DNA of 64,000 nt, from contig CAWHJF010000003.1 in assembly GCA_963829575.1 (NCBI GenBank), positions 62,001-126,000 of the forward strand. Reading direction: 5' to 3'. Below are positions 8,524 to 17,455 of the stretch, in pieces (the first letter of the stretch is position 1; the number at the start of each line of letters is the position of its first letter). This stretch comes from KACC-23026 sp963829575. GTDB taxonomy: Bacteria; Bacillota; Bacilli; Bacillales; Sporolactobacillaceae. A program made the position numbers and the translations under genes. Below the pieces are notes generated by a model, which was not told where the DNA came from, searched no databases, and worked only from the letters and a program-made list of their open reading frames with translations.

Positions 8524-8787
8524 TTATTGACGGTGCATGCCATTGTTTTGAACAAGTTTGACCATCATGTTTGCAATCGCATGTTGCTCATCAGGATTGG
8601 CAACGCTCCAAAGGTCAGATAAGACACGTTCTTGTTCGTTTTTAGGGTCAACGTGCTCTGCAAGATACCCGCCAATTTGAGTGGCAAAGTTTGTAATCGT
8701 TTCTTGAGCGACCCCTTTGTCTTCGGCATCGTTTAATTTGTCCCCGAGAAAGTTTTTCCATGTATCCCAATTTTGTAGAATTGACAT
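8524..8787 (-). CDS. ymfJ: YmfJ, DUF3243 small protein
   Basis: 87-residue soluble protein of unknown role, conserved in endospore formers. The sequence begins MSILQNWDTWKNFLGDKL and is mostly helical with conserved Trp and Asn residues. The ATG at 8787 has GGGAGGAA eight bases upstream; the longer frame to 8880 has no ribosome site and looks non-coding. Upstream lies a possible sigma-G-like promoter (GCATA, 18 bases, CAACCTA, near 8835-8805), a weak match. Confidence 0.9.
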   Translation of the reverse strand: MSILQNWDTWKNFLGDKLNDAEDKGVAQETITNFATQIGGYLAEHVDPKNEQERVLSDLWSVANPDEQHAIANMMVKLVQNNGMHRQ

Positions 8788-8922
8788 GCTGATTCCTCCC
8801 TTGTTGGATGATACATGACTTAGGTTGTCATTTCTGGTTGCAAAATATGCACGCTCGGAAAATTTATAGAGACCTCCCAATCCTTATGAGCTCACACTAG
8901 TTTTTTTTACGAAAAAACAGCC

Positions 8923-9654
8923 TCAACAATACCAACCGCCATTTACGCCGAGAACTTGTCCGGTTATGTAACCCGCATCCCGGCGCGTCAAATAGCGCAC
9001 AAGACTCGCCACCTCATCGGGCTTACCAAGTCTCCCCATAGGAATATCTTCTTCTATTGCCATGATTTCCTGGGAATTAAAAGACGAGAGCATTGTCGAT
9101 TGAACAGCGCCTGGTGCTATGGCATTCACCGTAATGCCACTTGGCGCCAATTCCTTCGCGAGCGCTTTACAAAAACTATTCTGCGCGCCTTTAACGGTGG
9201 AATACGTCACCTCAGCTGCTGCACCGGTCTGCCCCCAGATGGAAGAAATCACGATCACCCGGCCCCATTTTTGACGAATCATGTAAGGGACTAAGGCTTG
9301 AGTAATTAAAAAAGGAGTTTTGACATGATGCAAAAGCAATCGTTCGAGTTCCACTTCCGTCACATCTTGAAAAAGACCATACGCACTGTGCCCACTATTA
9401 TGAACCACTAACTCAATTTCCTCTTTGGGTAAAGAGTGAATCAACTGCTCTAGACTTTCTTGATTAAAAAAATTAGCTTGTATGCCTTTAAAAAATTGTG
9501 AAGGATAGTCATTGGTGAGTTCCGTAATCAATTGACCGAGACCTTCAGAATTCGAATTATAGTGCAAGTAAAGACTATACCCTTCCGCAGCCAGTTGAAG
9601 GGCAATGGCTCTGCCAATCGCCCCACTGGCACCCGTTACTAATCCAATTTTCAT
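8923..9654 (-). CDS. ymfI: Short-chain dehydrogenase/reductase, YmfI type
   Basis: NAD(P)-dependent oxidoreductase of the FabG-like group; substrate unknown. It has the Rossmann motif TGASGAIGRAIA at the N-terminus, HNSGHSAYG in the place of NNAG, catalytic Ser in VISSIW and the Y-x3-K pair in YSTVKG, then the usual C-terminal VNGGW. 243 residues. It follows ymfH at 11 bases, so it is part of the ymfF-ymfH-ymfI transcript. Confidence 0.93.
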   Translation of the reverse strand: MKIGLVTGASGAIGRAIALQLAAEGYSLYLHYNSNSEGLGQLITELTNDYPSQFFKGIQANFFNQESLEQLIHSLPKEEIELVVHNSGHSAYGLFQDVTEVELERLLLHHVKTPFLITQALVPYMIRQKWGRVIVISSIWGQTGAAAEVTYSTVKGAQNSFCKALAKELAPSGITVNAIAPGAVQSTMLSSFNSQEIMAIEEDIPMGRLGKPDEVASLVRYLTRRDAGYITGQVLGVNGGWYC

Positions 9655-9665
9655 AAGCTCGCCAC

Positions 9666-10952
9666 CTATTTTGGAACCACCTGACAGCAGGCGAACGCTT
9701 CTTTGACAAAGTGGTCCTGAAGAACCGTTTGCAAATCCGCTTCAGTTAAGGCTTCTAAAACCGGTACACTGTCAAATAAATTCATTCCATTAAACCAATA
9801 ACGCGTAAATTGATTGGCAATAAATTCAACTGAATTCATTGATTTGAGAACGGAGCCAATCTGTTTTTTGCGCGCTCGCTCAAACGCTTCTGGATCAATT
9901 GTTGCTTTCTTAAAGTCTTCGATGACCCCGTAAATGCGATCTCGAAAGGCATCAGGGTCTTTCGTGTTTCCACCGATCGCTGAAAAACCAAATTCACGCT
10001 CTTCGGTGTAATCAAAAGAAAATGAATCGTCGATTAATCCTTCGTTCATAAGGTCTTGGTAGGTTGATGTACTTTTGCCAAACATGAGTTCAAGAAGTAA
10101 AGAAACCGATACTTCATGCTTAAGCAATTCTTTTCCGGCGCGATGTCTGGTTCCTTCTTTGAATCCAACCATACATTTCGACGTATTGACAGCCATTTTC
10201 AACACCGTATTGACCTTAGCAACCACCTTTGCTTCTTCTGGATAAGCTCGCTCGATCGGGGGCTGAACCTCATACCCTTTTTGAGTTTGATTGGATTCTA
10301 TATTTTTTAATAAAGCCTCAGGTTCAATTGGTCCTACGACAAAAAGCAACATATTGCTTGGGTGGTAAAACGTTTCATAGCACTTCATTAACGTTTCGGT
10401 TGTAATGTCCGCAATTGACTCAATCGTACCAGCAATATCCACTCTTACAGGATGGACACCGAACATAGATTCAATTAACCCAAAAAAGACCCGCCAATCG
10501 GCGTTATCATTATACATCCGAATTTCTTGCCCAATAATCCCTTTTTCTTTCTCAACCGTTTCATCGGTAAACCCAGGTGTTTGCACAAAATCCATGAGTA
10601 TTTCCAGGTTTTGTTCCACGTTGGATGTGCTTGAGAACAGATAAGCGGTTCTAGTAAAAGACGTAAACGCATTGGTCTGAGCCCCATTCGCGCTAAACTC
10701 TTGAAAAACATCCCCACCGCCTGGCTTCTCGAACATTTTATGTTCAAGAAAATGGGCAATACCATCTGGAACTTGGGACCACTCCGATTGGTTTTCAAGT
10801 TTGAATTTATTATCAATGGATCCGTAATTGGTTGTAAACGTCGCATACGTTTTATTGAATTCCGGCTTGGGTAAAAAACAAACGGTCAAACCGTTCGGCA
10901 ACTGGGTTTGATAGACCGTTTCATCAAGTTGTTCAAAACGTTGTTGCTCCAT
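9666..10952 (-). CDS. ymfH: M16 family zinc metallopeptidase, YmfH type
   Basis: Insulinase/processing-peptidase family. The inverted zinc motif H-x-x-E-H is present as HFLEH at residues 67-71, with a distal Glu candidate in EKEKGIIGQEI, so this is the catalytic member of the pair. 428 residues. Its start is two bases after the ymfF stop, suggesting translational coupling and a heterodimer of an active and an inactive M16 subunit, as in mitochondrial processing peptidase. Physiological substrate not known. Confidence 0.94.
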   Translation of the reverse strand: MEQQRFEQLDETVYQTQLPNGLTVCFLPKPEFNKTYATFTTNYGSIDNKFKLENQSEWSQVPDGIAHFLEHKMFEKPGGGDVFQEFSANGAQTNAFTSFTRTAYLFSSTSNVEQNLEILMDFVQTPGFTDETVEKEKGIIGQEIRMYNDNADWRVFFGLIESMFGVHPVRVDIAGTIESIADITTETLMKCYETFYHPSNMLLFVVGPIEPEALLKNIESNQTQKGYEVQPPIERAYPEEAKVVAKVNTVLKMAVNTSKCMVGFKEGTRHRAGKELLKHEVSVSLLLELMFGKSTSTYQDLMNEGLIDDSFSFDYTEEREFGFSAIGGNTKDPDAFRDRIYGVIEDFKKATIDPEAFERARKKQIGSVLKSMNSVEFIANQFTRYWFNGMNLFDSVPVLEALTEADLQTVLQDHFVKEAFACCQVVPK

Positions 10953-10954
10953 CT

Positions 10955-12235
10955 TTATTCGTCCTCCTTTCCTTGCAAGAAATAGATGGTATCTTCCGCC
11001 ACTTTTTGAGCGACTTTCACGACTTCTTCGCGCGTCACATTTTCAATCCCTTTGAAATACGCTTCAAATGGCGGGCTATTTTTGACAAGGACATGGTTAT
11101 ACAGAAGTTCAATCATGGAATATGGACTGTCCAAGCCTTCTAAAACAGAGTTAATGAGTAAGGCTTTGGTCTGTTTCATCTCCAAATCTGTAAACTCCCC
11201 ACTCCGCATCGCATCAAGTTGTTCTTTAATGATCGTAACCGCCTTATCATAGTTCTCAAACTCAATGCCAGACATGACAATCAAAAGCCCTTTGAAACTT
11301 TCCGTACGGGAGGTTGCGTAATAGGCGAGGCTTGCTTTTTCACGAACATTCATAAACAATTTCGAGTGTGCAAAACCACCAAATAATCCATTAAAGACTT
11401 GGGAGGCATAATAATCGGCATCGCCAAAAAGGATGTTGGTTCGGTAGCCAATGTTCAGTTTACCTTGCTCGACCTCTTGACTTTCTTTAACAATTTGCGA
11501 TTCTTTGACCAGTTTGAGCTCTGGGTCAAATGGGATCTGAACACGCTCTTCGCGTTCAAACTCAAACGTGTTTTCAACCGATTTGCGAATCTGCTCAGGC
11601 TCAACATCGCCAATGACAAAGAGGTCCATTTCATCGTTTTGGAGCATATTTTGGTACGTCTGATAAAGATCCGCAGGTGTGATGCCGTCTAGATCTTCGA
11701 TATACCCATTAGTATGTATAGAGAACGGTTCGTCTTGACACATTTCATCGATTAGCCGTTGGCTAGCGAAACGCATTTTATCATCATAAAGCGCTTCAAT
11801 TCGATTCTTAAGGGATCGTTTCTCTTGATTGACGAGCGCTTCATCAAATGCGTTTCCTTCGGTAAGCGGCTGTAATATTGATTCAGCGAGAAGCGCTAAG
11901 CTTTTGGCTGAAATGGACTCGGAGCCTGAAAGATAGCGCTCATTCACCCCGTGGACAAATACCGTTAAGATATGGTCATTACCCTTTTTTTGAACATGAG
12001 ACGAGAAACTCGCCCCATAGAGATCAGCCAGGCGCTGATTAAGTTGTTTGATCGTAGGTGATGGCTTTGTGGCGCTCTTTAATAGACCGGATAAAAGCGC
12101 TCTTTGAGTCACTGTTTTTCGATTAATTGGAGATCTGAATTGGAAAAAGTACGTGACCGTCTTAAACTTTTTAGTTTCAACGGTATGAAGCGTAAAACCG
12201 CGTAGGGTATGCTTCGTTTCTTTTACATAATCCAT
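10955..12235 (-). CDS. ymfF: M16 family peptidase-like protein without zinc motif, YmfF type
   Basis: Same fold family as the next gene, but the H-x-x-E-H motif is missing: the equivalent helix reads RALLSGLLKSAT. It is probably a structural or substrate-binding partner of YmfH. The ATG at 12235 (MDYVKETKHT) has GGAGGAGGA five bases upstream; the frame extending to 12262 runs through that site. 426 residues. Confidence 0.93.
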   Translation of the reverse strand: MDYVKETKHTLRGFTLHTVETKKFKTVTYFFQFRSPINRKTVTQRALLSGLLKSATKPSPTIKQLNQRLADLYGASFSSHVQKKGNDHILTVFVHGVNERYLSGSESISAKSLALLAESILQPLTEGNAFDEALVNQEKRSLKNRIEALYDDKMRFASQRLIDEMCQDEPFSIHTNGYIEDLDGITPADLYQTYQNMLQNDEMDLFVIGDVEPEQIRKSVENTFEFEREERVQIPFDPELKLVKESQIVKESQEVEQGKLNIGYRTNILFGDADYYASQVFNGLFGGFAHSKLFMNVREKASLAYYATSRTESFKGLLIVMSGIEFENYDKAVTIIKEQLDAMRSGEFTDLEMKQTKALLINSVLEGLDSPYSMIELLYNHVLVKNSPPFEAYFKGIENVTREEVVKVAQKVAEDTIYFLQGKEDE

Positions 12236-12267
12236 CTTTGTCCTCCTCCGACAATCATTCACTATTT

Positions 12268-12296
12268 ATTTTACCCAATTTTAGACTTTAAACCAA
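12268..12296 (-). promoter_or_regulatory. Sigma-A promoter of the ymfF operon
   Basis: Minus strand TTGGTT (12291-12296), 17-base spacer, TAAAAT (12268-12273), about 30 bases upstream of the ymfF start codon. Confidence 0.7.
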
Positions 12297-12399
12297 AGCT
12301 TAACCAACACATTCAGTAATTATTTTTAGCAAGATATTAGTATATCCCTATATCGAACCCCACATGCATTCTAATTAGATCTGAGATTTAAATTTTTGT

Positions 12400-12442
12400 A
12401 TAAAAAACAGTTGTGTTCGAATCGCTTCAACACAACTGTTTT
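12400..12442 (-). terminator. Intrinsic terminator of the nup operon
   Basis: Minus-strand stem AAAACAGTTGTGTT / AACACAACTGTTTT with a 10-12 base loop and T-run, a few bases after the nupQ stop. Confidence 0.92.
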
Positions 12443-12447
12443 AAATT

Positions 12448-13413
12448 CTATCGGCTTCCTTTTATATAAGGAATTCCTAAAGCCTTAGGGGCATCCGCAC
12501 GTCCCACAAATCCCATTAAAGCGAGGATGGTTAAGACATAAGGTGCGATTAGTAAATACACTTCAGGCACTGATTTTAACAAAGGAATCGACTGTCCAGT
12601 GATACTTAAAGATTGCGCAAACCCAAAGAATAAAGCCGCTCCAAAAGCTCCCAATGGATTCCATTTTCCGAATATTAAAGCGGCTAGTGCCAAGAAGCCT
12701 TGGCCAGAAATCGTAGTCGGTCCAAAATTGGATGCGATCGTGACGACATAGACCGCACCGCCAATGGCACCTAATGCCCCACTTAAGGCAACGCCAATGT
12801 AGCGCATTCTGGTCACATTAATACCCAATGTATCTGCAGCGGCTGGATGCTCTCCAACCGAACGAAGGCGCAAGCCAAACGGTGTTTTAAAAATCACATA
12901 CCATATAAGGATCGTGACAATTACCGCGAGATACGACGTATAGGCAATGTTTTTAAAAAATAAGGGTCCAATTATAGGAATTTGATCAAGGCCAGGAATT
13001 TTCGTTTTATCGATTCGGAAATCAATAAAAGGTGTTTGACCACTGCCTTGGAAAATCTTTTTAACCAAGAAGACCGATAAACCCAACGCCAAGAAATTCA
13101 TCGCGACACCGCTGACCGTTTGATCCGCACGCAACGTCACACATGCAAGAGCGTGTAACAGTGAAAAAAGTGCACCTGCAATCGCAGCTACGAGGATCGA
13201 TAACCAAGGTGCAGCAGCACCTAATCCAAGATGTTGAAATAACAGAGTGAAAACGGCACCCATAAACGCGCCTATAATCATCATACCTTCTAGTCCTATG
13301 TTAACGACACCTGAGCGCTCAGAAAACAAGCCTCCAAGTGCTGTAAAAATCAGAGGAGTCGCAGAAAGAATCGCACTCGGAATGATGATTTGTAACATCT
13401 CCATAATGCCCAT
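12448..13413 (-). CDS. nupQ: Nucleoside ABC importer, permease subunit 2
   Basis: 321-residue integral membrane protein with eight to nine hydrophobic segments, of the BPD_transp_2 (branched-chain amino acid/sugar permease) family. It carries GLEGMMIIGAF and the family motif VGEHPAAADTLGIN in a cytoplasmic loop. It overlaps nupP by two bases. In B. subtilis the matching genes (yufN-O-P-Q) import guanosine and other nucleosides; the same order here supports the same role, though substrate is inferred. Confidence 0.92.
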   Translation of the reverse strand: MGIMEMLQIIIPSAILSATPLIFTALGGLFSERSGVVNIGLEGMMIIGAFMGAVFTLLFQHLGLGAAAPWLSILVAAIAGALFSLLHALACVTLRADQTVSGVAMNFLALGLSVFLVKKIFQGSGQTPFIDFRIDKTKIPGLDQIPIIGPLFFKNIAYTSYLAVIVTILIWYVIFKTPFGLRLRSVGEHPAAADTLGINVTRMRYIGVALSGALGAIGGAVYVVTIASNFGPTTISGQGFLALAALIFGKWNPLGAFGAALFFGFAQSLSITGQSIPLLKSVPEVYLLIAPYVLTILALMGFVGRADAPKALGIPYIKGSR

Positions 13414-14474
13414 TAAATGTCCCTCCTCTTTTTAAACCGTCCACCGATTAGACGAATTAAGTAATTGGCCGCTACGAAAAAGATAATAAGGGCTACAATA
13501 ACCTGAACTAAATCAGTCGGAATACCCATGGACTGCATACTAACTTGTCCGGTTTCGAGGACTGCAAAGAGCAAGGCCCCAAATATGACCCCTACCGAAC
13601 TATTCATGCCTAAGAGAGCCACCGCAATCCCATCAAAACCGTATCCTGTAAAATCGGCATTAATGGTCATAAAATGGTACGTACCTAGGCCAACCATGGC
13701 ACCCGCGACACCCGCAAAAGCTCCGGATACACCAAAAGCAAAACTCATATTTCGGGCCACATTGATCCCCGCATAACTCGAGGCATTGGGATTAAACCCA
13801 ACTGCACGAAGTTCATAGCCTTTTGTTGTTCTCCAAAGCAAAAACCACATTAAAATCGCAGCGAGAATCGCCACAACGAATCCCCAATTCAATCTCGACC
13901 CATGTGTAAGGTTAGTCAAGAACGTGGATGAAATGGACGCATGACTCGAAATCGGTGGCGTATGTTCATCCGGACCATTGACGTATTTTCGAATGAGGGC
14001 ATTCGTGACGTAGAGGGCTACATAGTTCATCATAATCGTAGAAATAACCTCGTGGACATGAAAACGCGCCTTAAGAATGCCCGGAATATATCCCCAGATC
14101 CATCCTGCTAGAGCAGATGCAAGGATGCAAAGAGGAACTAATATTAATTTAGGAAGATGCGGAAGGTCAACACCCACCCAAACGGCAGCCAACCAACCTA
14201 CTAAGAGTTGCCCCTCTACTCCTATATTAAATAACCCAGTCCGAAAAGCGAACGCTACGGCGAGCCCTGTTAAAACAAGAGGAACCATCGTTACAATCGT
14301 TTCCCCAAAATAATATGGATCAAAAAAGACGGTATGAATAATGGACCCATAGGCTGCCAACGGGTTATAACCACTGACAATCATAATAATTGCCCCGGCT
14401 ATAAGCCCTAATAGGACCGCCCCAATAGGCACAATAAGCCGTGACATGGCTTCTGCTTTCAAAAGTCGTTGCAT
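13413..14474 (-). CDS. nupP: Nucleoside ABC importer, permease subunit 1
   Basis: 353-residue polytopic membrane protein of the same permease family as NupQ, with NIGVEGQLLVGW and the coupling-loop motif VGFNPNASSYAGIN. It partners NupQ to form the channel. The start follows the nupO stop by one base, so all four genes are tightly coupled. Confidence 0.92.
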   Translation of the reverse strand: MQRLLKAEAMSRLIVPIGAVLLGLIAGAIIMIVSGYNPLAAYGSIIHTVFFDPYYFGETIVTMVPLVLTGLAVAFAFRTGLFNIGVEGQLLVGWLAAVWVGVDLPHLPKLILVPLCILASALAGWIWGYIPGILKARFHVHEVISTIMMNYVALYVTNALIRKYVNGPDEHTPPISSHASISSTFLTNLTHGSRLNWGFVVAILAAILMWFLLWRTTKGYELRAVGFNPNASSYAGINVARNMSFAFGVSGAFAGVAGAMVGLGTYHFMTINADFTGYGFDGIAVALLGMNSSVGVIFGALLFAVLETGQVSMQSMGIPTDLVQVIVALIIFFVAANYLIRLIGGRFKKRRDI

Positions 14475-14475
14475 A

Positions 14476-15999
14476 TCAAGCCCTAACCTCCTTACCCGTT
14501 CTTCCTGCCATCAGCAAACCAAGCTCCTCTTCGCTGGTTTCACTTGGTTTCACAACACTAATGATTTCTCCATCATAGATGACTGCAATTCGATCGCTTA
14601 AATTCATAATTTCTTCAAGTTCAAAAGAAATTAAGAGCACGCCTTTGCCCTTTTGTCGTTGATCAAGCAAACGCCTGTGAATAAATTCAATGGCCCCAAC
14701 GTCTAATCCACGCGTCGGTTGAGCCGCGATGAGAAGGTCTGGATCTCGATCGATCTCACGGGCAATGATCGCTTTTTGTTGATTACCTCCAGAAAGTGCC
14801 CGGGCTGGTGTTTGATGACTCGGGGTGCGGACATCAAACTCTTCAATCAAGCGCTTCGCATGTTCATTAATTTGCGGGAAATTCAAAACACCAGCTTTTG
14901 AAAAAGGATGTTGATAATAGCTTTGAAGGACCATGTTGTCACCTATACTAAAATCTAAAACCAATCCATGTTTATGGCGATCTTCAGGGATATGTGCGAT
15001 TCCAGATTCGGTAATTTTCCGAGTAGAAAAAGAAGTGATCTCATTCCCGTTAAGGGCAATGCTTCCAGTCTCCACTTTACGCAGGCCCGCAATCGCTTCG
15101 ATCAATTCGGTTTGACCATTTCCATCTACGCCTGCAATTCCAAGTATTTCTCCCCCTTTTACCTCAAGGGAAAGATTGTGAACCGCTTTAATTTTTCGGG
15201 CATCTAAGACAGTCAGATCCTTTACTTCTAATATGGTTTCTCTTGGATTGTAAGGCTCATCATTCACTTGGAATTCCACATCGCGCCCAACCATCATACT
15301 CGCAAGGGCTTGTGGGTTTGTCCCTTCGATCTCAACGGTTTCAATACTCTTCCCCCGTCGAATAACCGTACACCGATCCGCCACCTCTATAATTTCCTTC
15401 AGCTTATGGGTGATCAAAATGATTGACTTACCTTCTTTAACCAATTTCTTCATGATCTCCATAAGTTCCTGAATTTCATGAGGTGTAAGGACAGCAGTCG
15501 GCTCATCAAATATTAAAAGATCAGCCCCACGATAAAGGGTTTTAAGAATCTCAACGCGTTGCTGCATTCCGACCGAAATATCCCGGACTTTCATATTGGG
15601 GTCAACGTTTAGTCCGTACAAAGAGGACAACTTCTCAACCTCGTTAACCGCTTTTTTAATATCGATCGAGAAACCTCTCTTAGGTTCGCTCCCAAGTACG
15701 ATATTTTCAGCAACCGTAAACTGATCAACCAGCATAAAATGTTGGTGAACCATTCCGATCCCAAGCTGATTGGCAACATTCGGATCGGTCATTTTAACTG
15801 GATTCCCTTTAACCCGAATTTCACCTTTTTCAGGTTGATAAAGACCAAATAAAATATTCATGAGTGTTGATTTACCCGCACCGTTTTCACCTAATAGAGC
15901 ATGAATCTCTCCAGGTTTGACTTGAAGAGTGATGTCATCGTTTGCCACAATGCCAGGAAATTCTTTTCGAATATGGAGCATTTCAATTACATAATCCAA
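14476..15999 (-). CDS. nupO: Nucleoside ABC importer, tandem ATPase subunit
   Basis: About 507 residues with two ABC domains. The first is canonical: GENGAGKST, ISVGMQQRVEI, IFDEPTAVL. The second has a degenerate P-loop (GVDGNGQTE) with signature ALSGGNQQKA, as usual for RbsA/YufO-type ATPases. The start is uncertain: TTG at 15999 gives MDYVIEML and has GGGAG eight bases upstream; in-frame GTG codons at 16008 and 16014 are alternatives. It lies 75 bases after nupN. Confidence 0.93.
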   Translation of the reverse strand: MDYVIEMLHIRKEFPGIVANDDITLQVKPGEIHALLGENGAGKSTLMNILFGLYQPEKGEIRVKGNPVKMTDPNVANQLGIGMVHQHFMLVDQFTVAENIVLGSEPKRGFSIDIKKAVNEVEKLSSLYGLNVDPNMKVRDISVGMQQRVEILKTLYRGADLLIFDEPTAVLTPHEIQELMEIMKKLVKEGKSIILITHKLKEIIEVADRCTVIRRGKSIETVEIEGTNPQALASMMVGRDVEFQVNDEPYNPRETILEVKDLTVLDARKIKAVHNLSLEVKGGEILGIAGVDGNGQTELIEAIAGLRKVETGSIALNGNEITSFSTRKITESGIAHIPEDRHKHGLVLDFSIGDNMVLQSYYQHPFSKAGVLNFPQINEHAKRLIEEFDVRTPSHQTPARALSGGNQQKAIIAREIDRDPDLLIAAQPTRGLDVGAIEFIHRRLLDQRQKGKGVLLISFELEEIMNLSDRIAVIYDGEIISVVKPSETSEEELGLLMAGRTGKEVRA

Positions 16000-16074
16000 A
16001 TCCTTCACTCCCACTTCTCAAATAAAGGGCAAGGGATGTCCCTTGCCCATTTCCATTTTTCTAATGATCGTTTG

Positions 16075-17160
16075 TTATTTCTTCAATCCTGCCATGTACG
16101 TTTTCAATTCTTTATCGGTACTTGGTACTTTAATATCACCTTTTACAATTTTATCTTGGTAGGATTTCACTTTGTCTAGAACATCTTTTGAAATATTCTT
16201 AGTGGTTGGCGCAATCCCTACCCCATTATCACTTAAACCAAATTCAAGGGTCTTACCACCTGGGAAATTCCCTTTCATGGCCATCTGAGAGACTTTATAT
16301 ACAGCGTTATCAACACGTTTAACCATGGAAGTGAGCGTCACGTTTTCTGGAAGCCCTTCTTCGTATTGGTCACGGTCAACTCCGATTACCCATACTTTTT
16401 GGCCGTTTTTCTTGCGCGTCTTTGCTTCCGTGAAGACACCGTTACCAGTTTGTCCTGCTGCGGCGTAGATAATATCAGCACCTTGTCCGTAGAAGGATGT
16501 CGCAATGGCTTGTCCTTTAGCTGCATCAGAGAAACTACCTGCATATTGACTCATAACCGTTGCCTTAGGATTGACAGCTGCCACACCGGCTTTAAACCCA
16601 TCTTCAAACTTTTTGATCAATGCGGATTGAACACCGCCGATAAAGCCAATTTTATTCGTTTTGGTTGTTAAACCAGCGACGACACCTACAAGAAAAGAGC
16701 CTTGTTCTTCTTTAAACGTTAAACTTGCAACGTTAGGCTGATTGATGACCGAGTCTACAATAGCAAGGTGTGCGTTTGGATTTTGTTTCGCCACATTTGT
16801 AACCGCATCCTGCATTAAGAACCCAATCCCATAAACAAGGTTGAAATTTTGGTGCACCAAGGCATTTAAGTTTGTCTCATAGTCTTGAGCAGATGTGGAT
16901 TGCAAGTATTTGTAATCCGTCCCTTGTGTTAAATTCATGTCTTTTCCGAAGCGTTGAAGTCCTTCCCAAGCGGATTGGTTAAATGATTTATCGTTAACCC
17001 CACCAGTATCCGTAACTTCAGCGACTTTAAAATTGGTTTTGGTCTTGTTTGAGGAACTAGACCCGCCGGACGAATTTTGTTTGGACGAGCTAGAACCACA
17101 TCCAGCTAAGAAAACCGATAAAGCTAAAATCGCAATCAATGGTAAAAATAATTTTTTCAT
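16075..17160 (-). CDS. nupN: BMP-family nucleoside-binding lipoprotein
   Basis: Extracellular substrate-binding protein, 361 residues, of the PnrA/TmpC/Med (BMP) family. A lipoprotein signal peptide ends in the lipobox FLAGC with Cys21 as the lipid anchor, followed by a Ser/Asn/Gly-rich linker. The mature part has the family features AEVTDTGGVNDKSFNQ and YAAAGQTGNGVF. It is the first gene of the operon and preceded by its own promoter. Family members bind guanosine and related nucleosides. Confidence 0.94.
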   Translation of the reverse strand: MKKLFLPLIAILALSVFLAGCGSSSSKQNSSGGSSSSNKTKTNFKVAEVTDTGGVNDKSFNQSAWEGLQRFGKDMNLTQGTDYKYLQSTSAQDYETNLNALVHQNFNLVYGIGFLMQDAVTNVAKQNPNAHLAIVDSVINQPNVASLTFKEEQGSFLVGVVAGLTTKTNKIGFIGGVQSALIKKFEDGFKAGVAAVNPKATVMSQYAGSFSDAAKGQAIATSFYGQGADIIYAAAGQTGNGVFTEAKTRKKNGQKVWVIGVDRDQYEEGLPENVTLTSMVKRVDNAVYKVSQMAMKGNFPGGKTLEFGLSDNGVGIAPTTKNISKDVLDKVKSYQDKIVKGDIKVPSTDKELKTYMAGLKK

Positions 17161-17206
17161 TTTTTTGACCTCCCTGAAGAGCTATGTATAGTTTGTCCAA
17201 GATAAA

Positions 17207-17235
17207 ATTTTCACATACAAATGTCGAATGGTCAA
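17207..17235 (-). promoter_or_regulatory. Promoter of the nup operon, with a partial CodY-like site
   Basis: Minus strand TTGACC (17230-17235), 17-base spacer, GAAAAT (17207-17212). The -10 overlaps GAAAATT, which is the right half of the CodY consensus AATTTTCWGAAAATT, but the left half matches poorly (five mismatches in 15). CodY control is known for the B. subtilis operon; here it is only a possibility. Confidence 0.5.
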
Positions 17236-17311
17236 TCTTTTTGTAAAATAATCTCACGAATTAGTTACAAATTTCATATTAAGTTCATTTTATTTACAAA
17301 TATTCACAATC

Positions 17312-17355
17312 ACACAAAAAAAGGGTGCAAATAAGTGTGCGTCTTTTGACCCTTC
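17312..17355 (-). terminator. Intrinsic terminator after spoIIIE
   Basis: Minus-strand stem AAGGGT-CAAA / TTTG-C-ACCCTT (one bulged C) followed by seven T. It lies about 100 bases after the spoIIIE stop. Confidence 0.75.
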
Positions 17356-17455
17356 CTGTTAAATAAGAGCCCAGGTGTCCACATGATTTTTTCAGCGGAC
17401 TCCTTGGACTCTTTTTCCACAACTCTCAATGCATTTGATTGATATGATACAAGAG

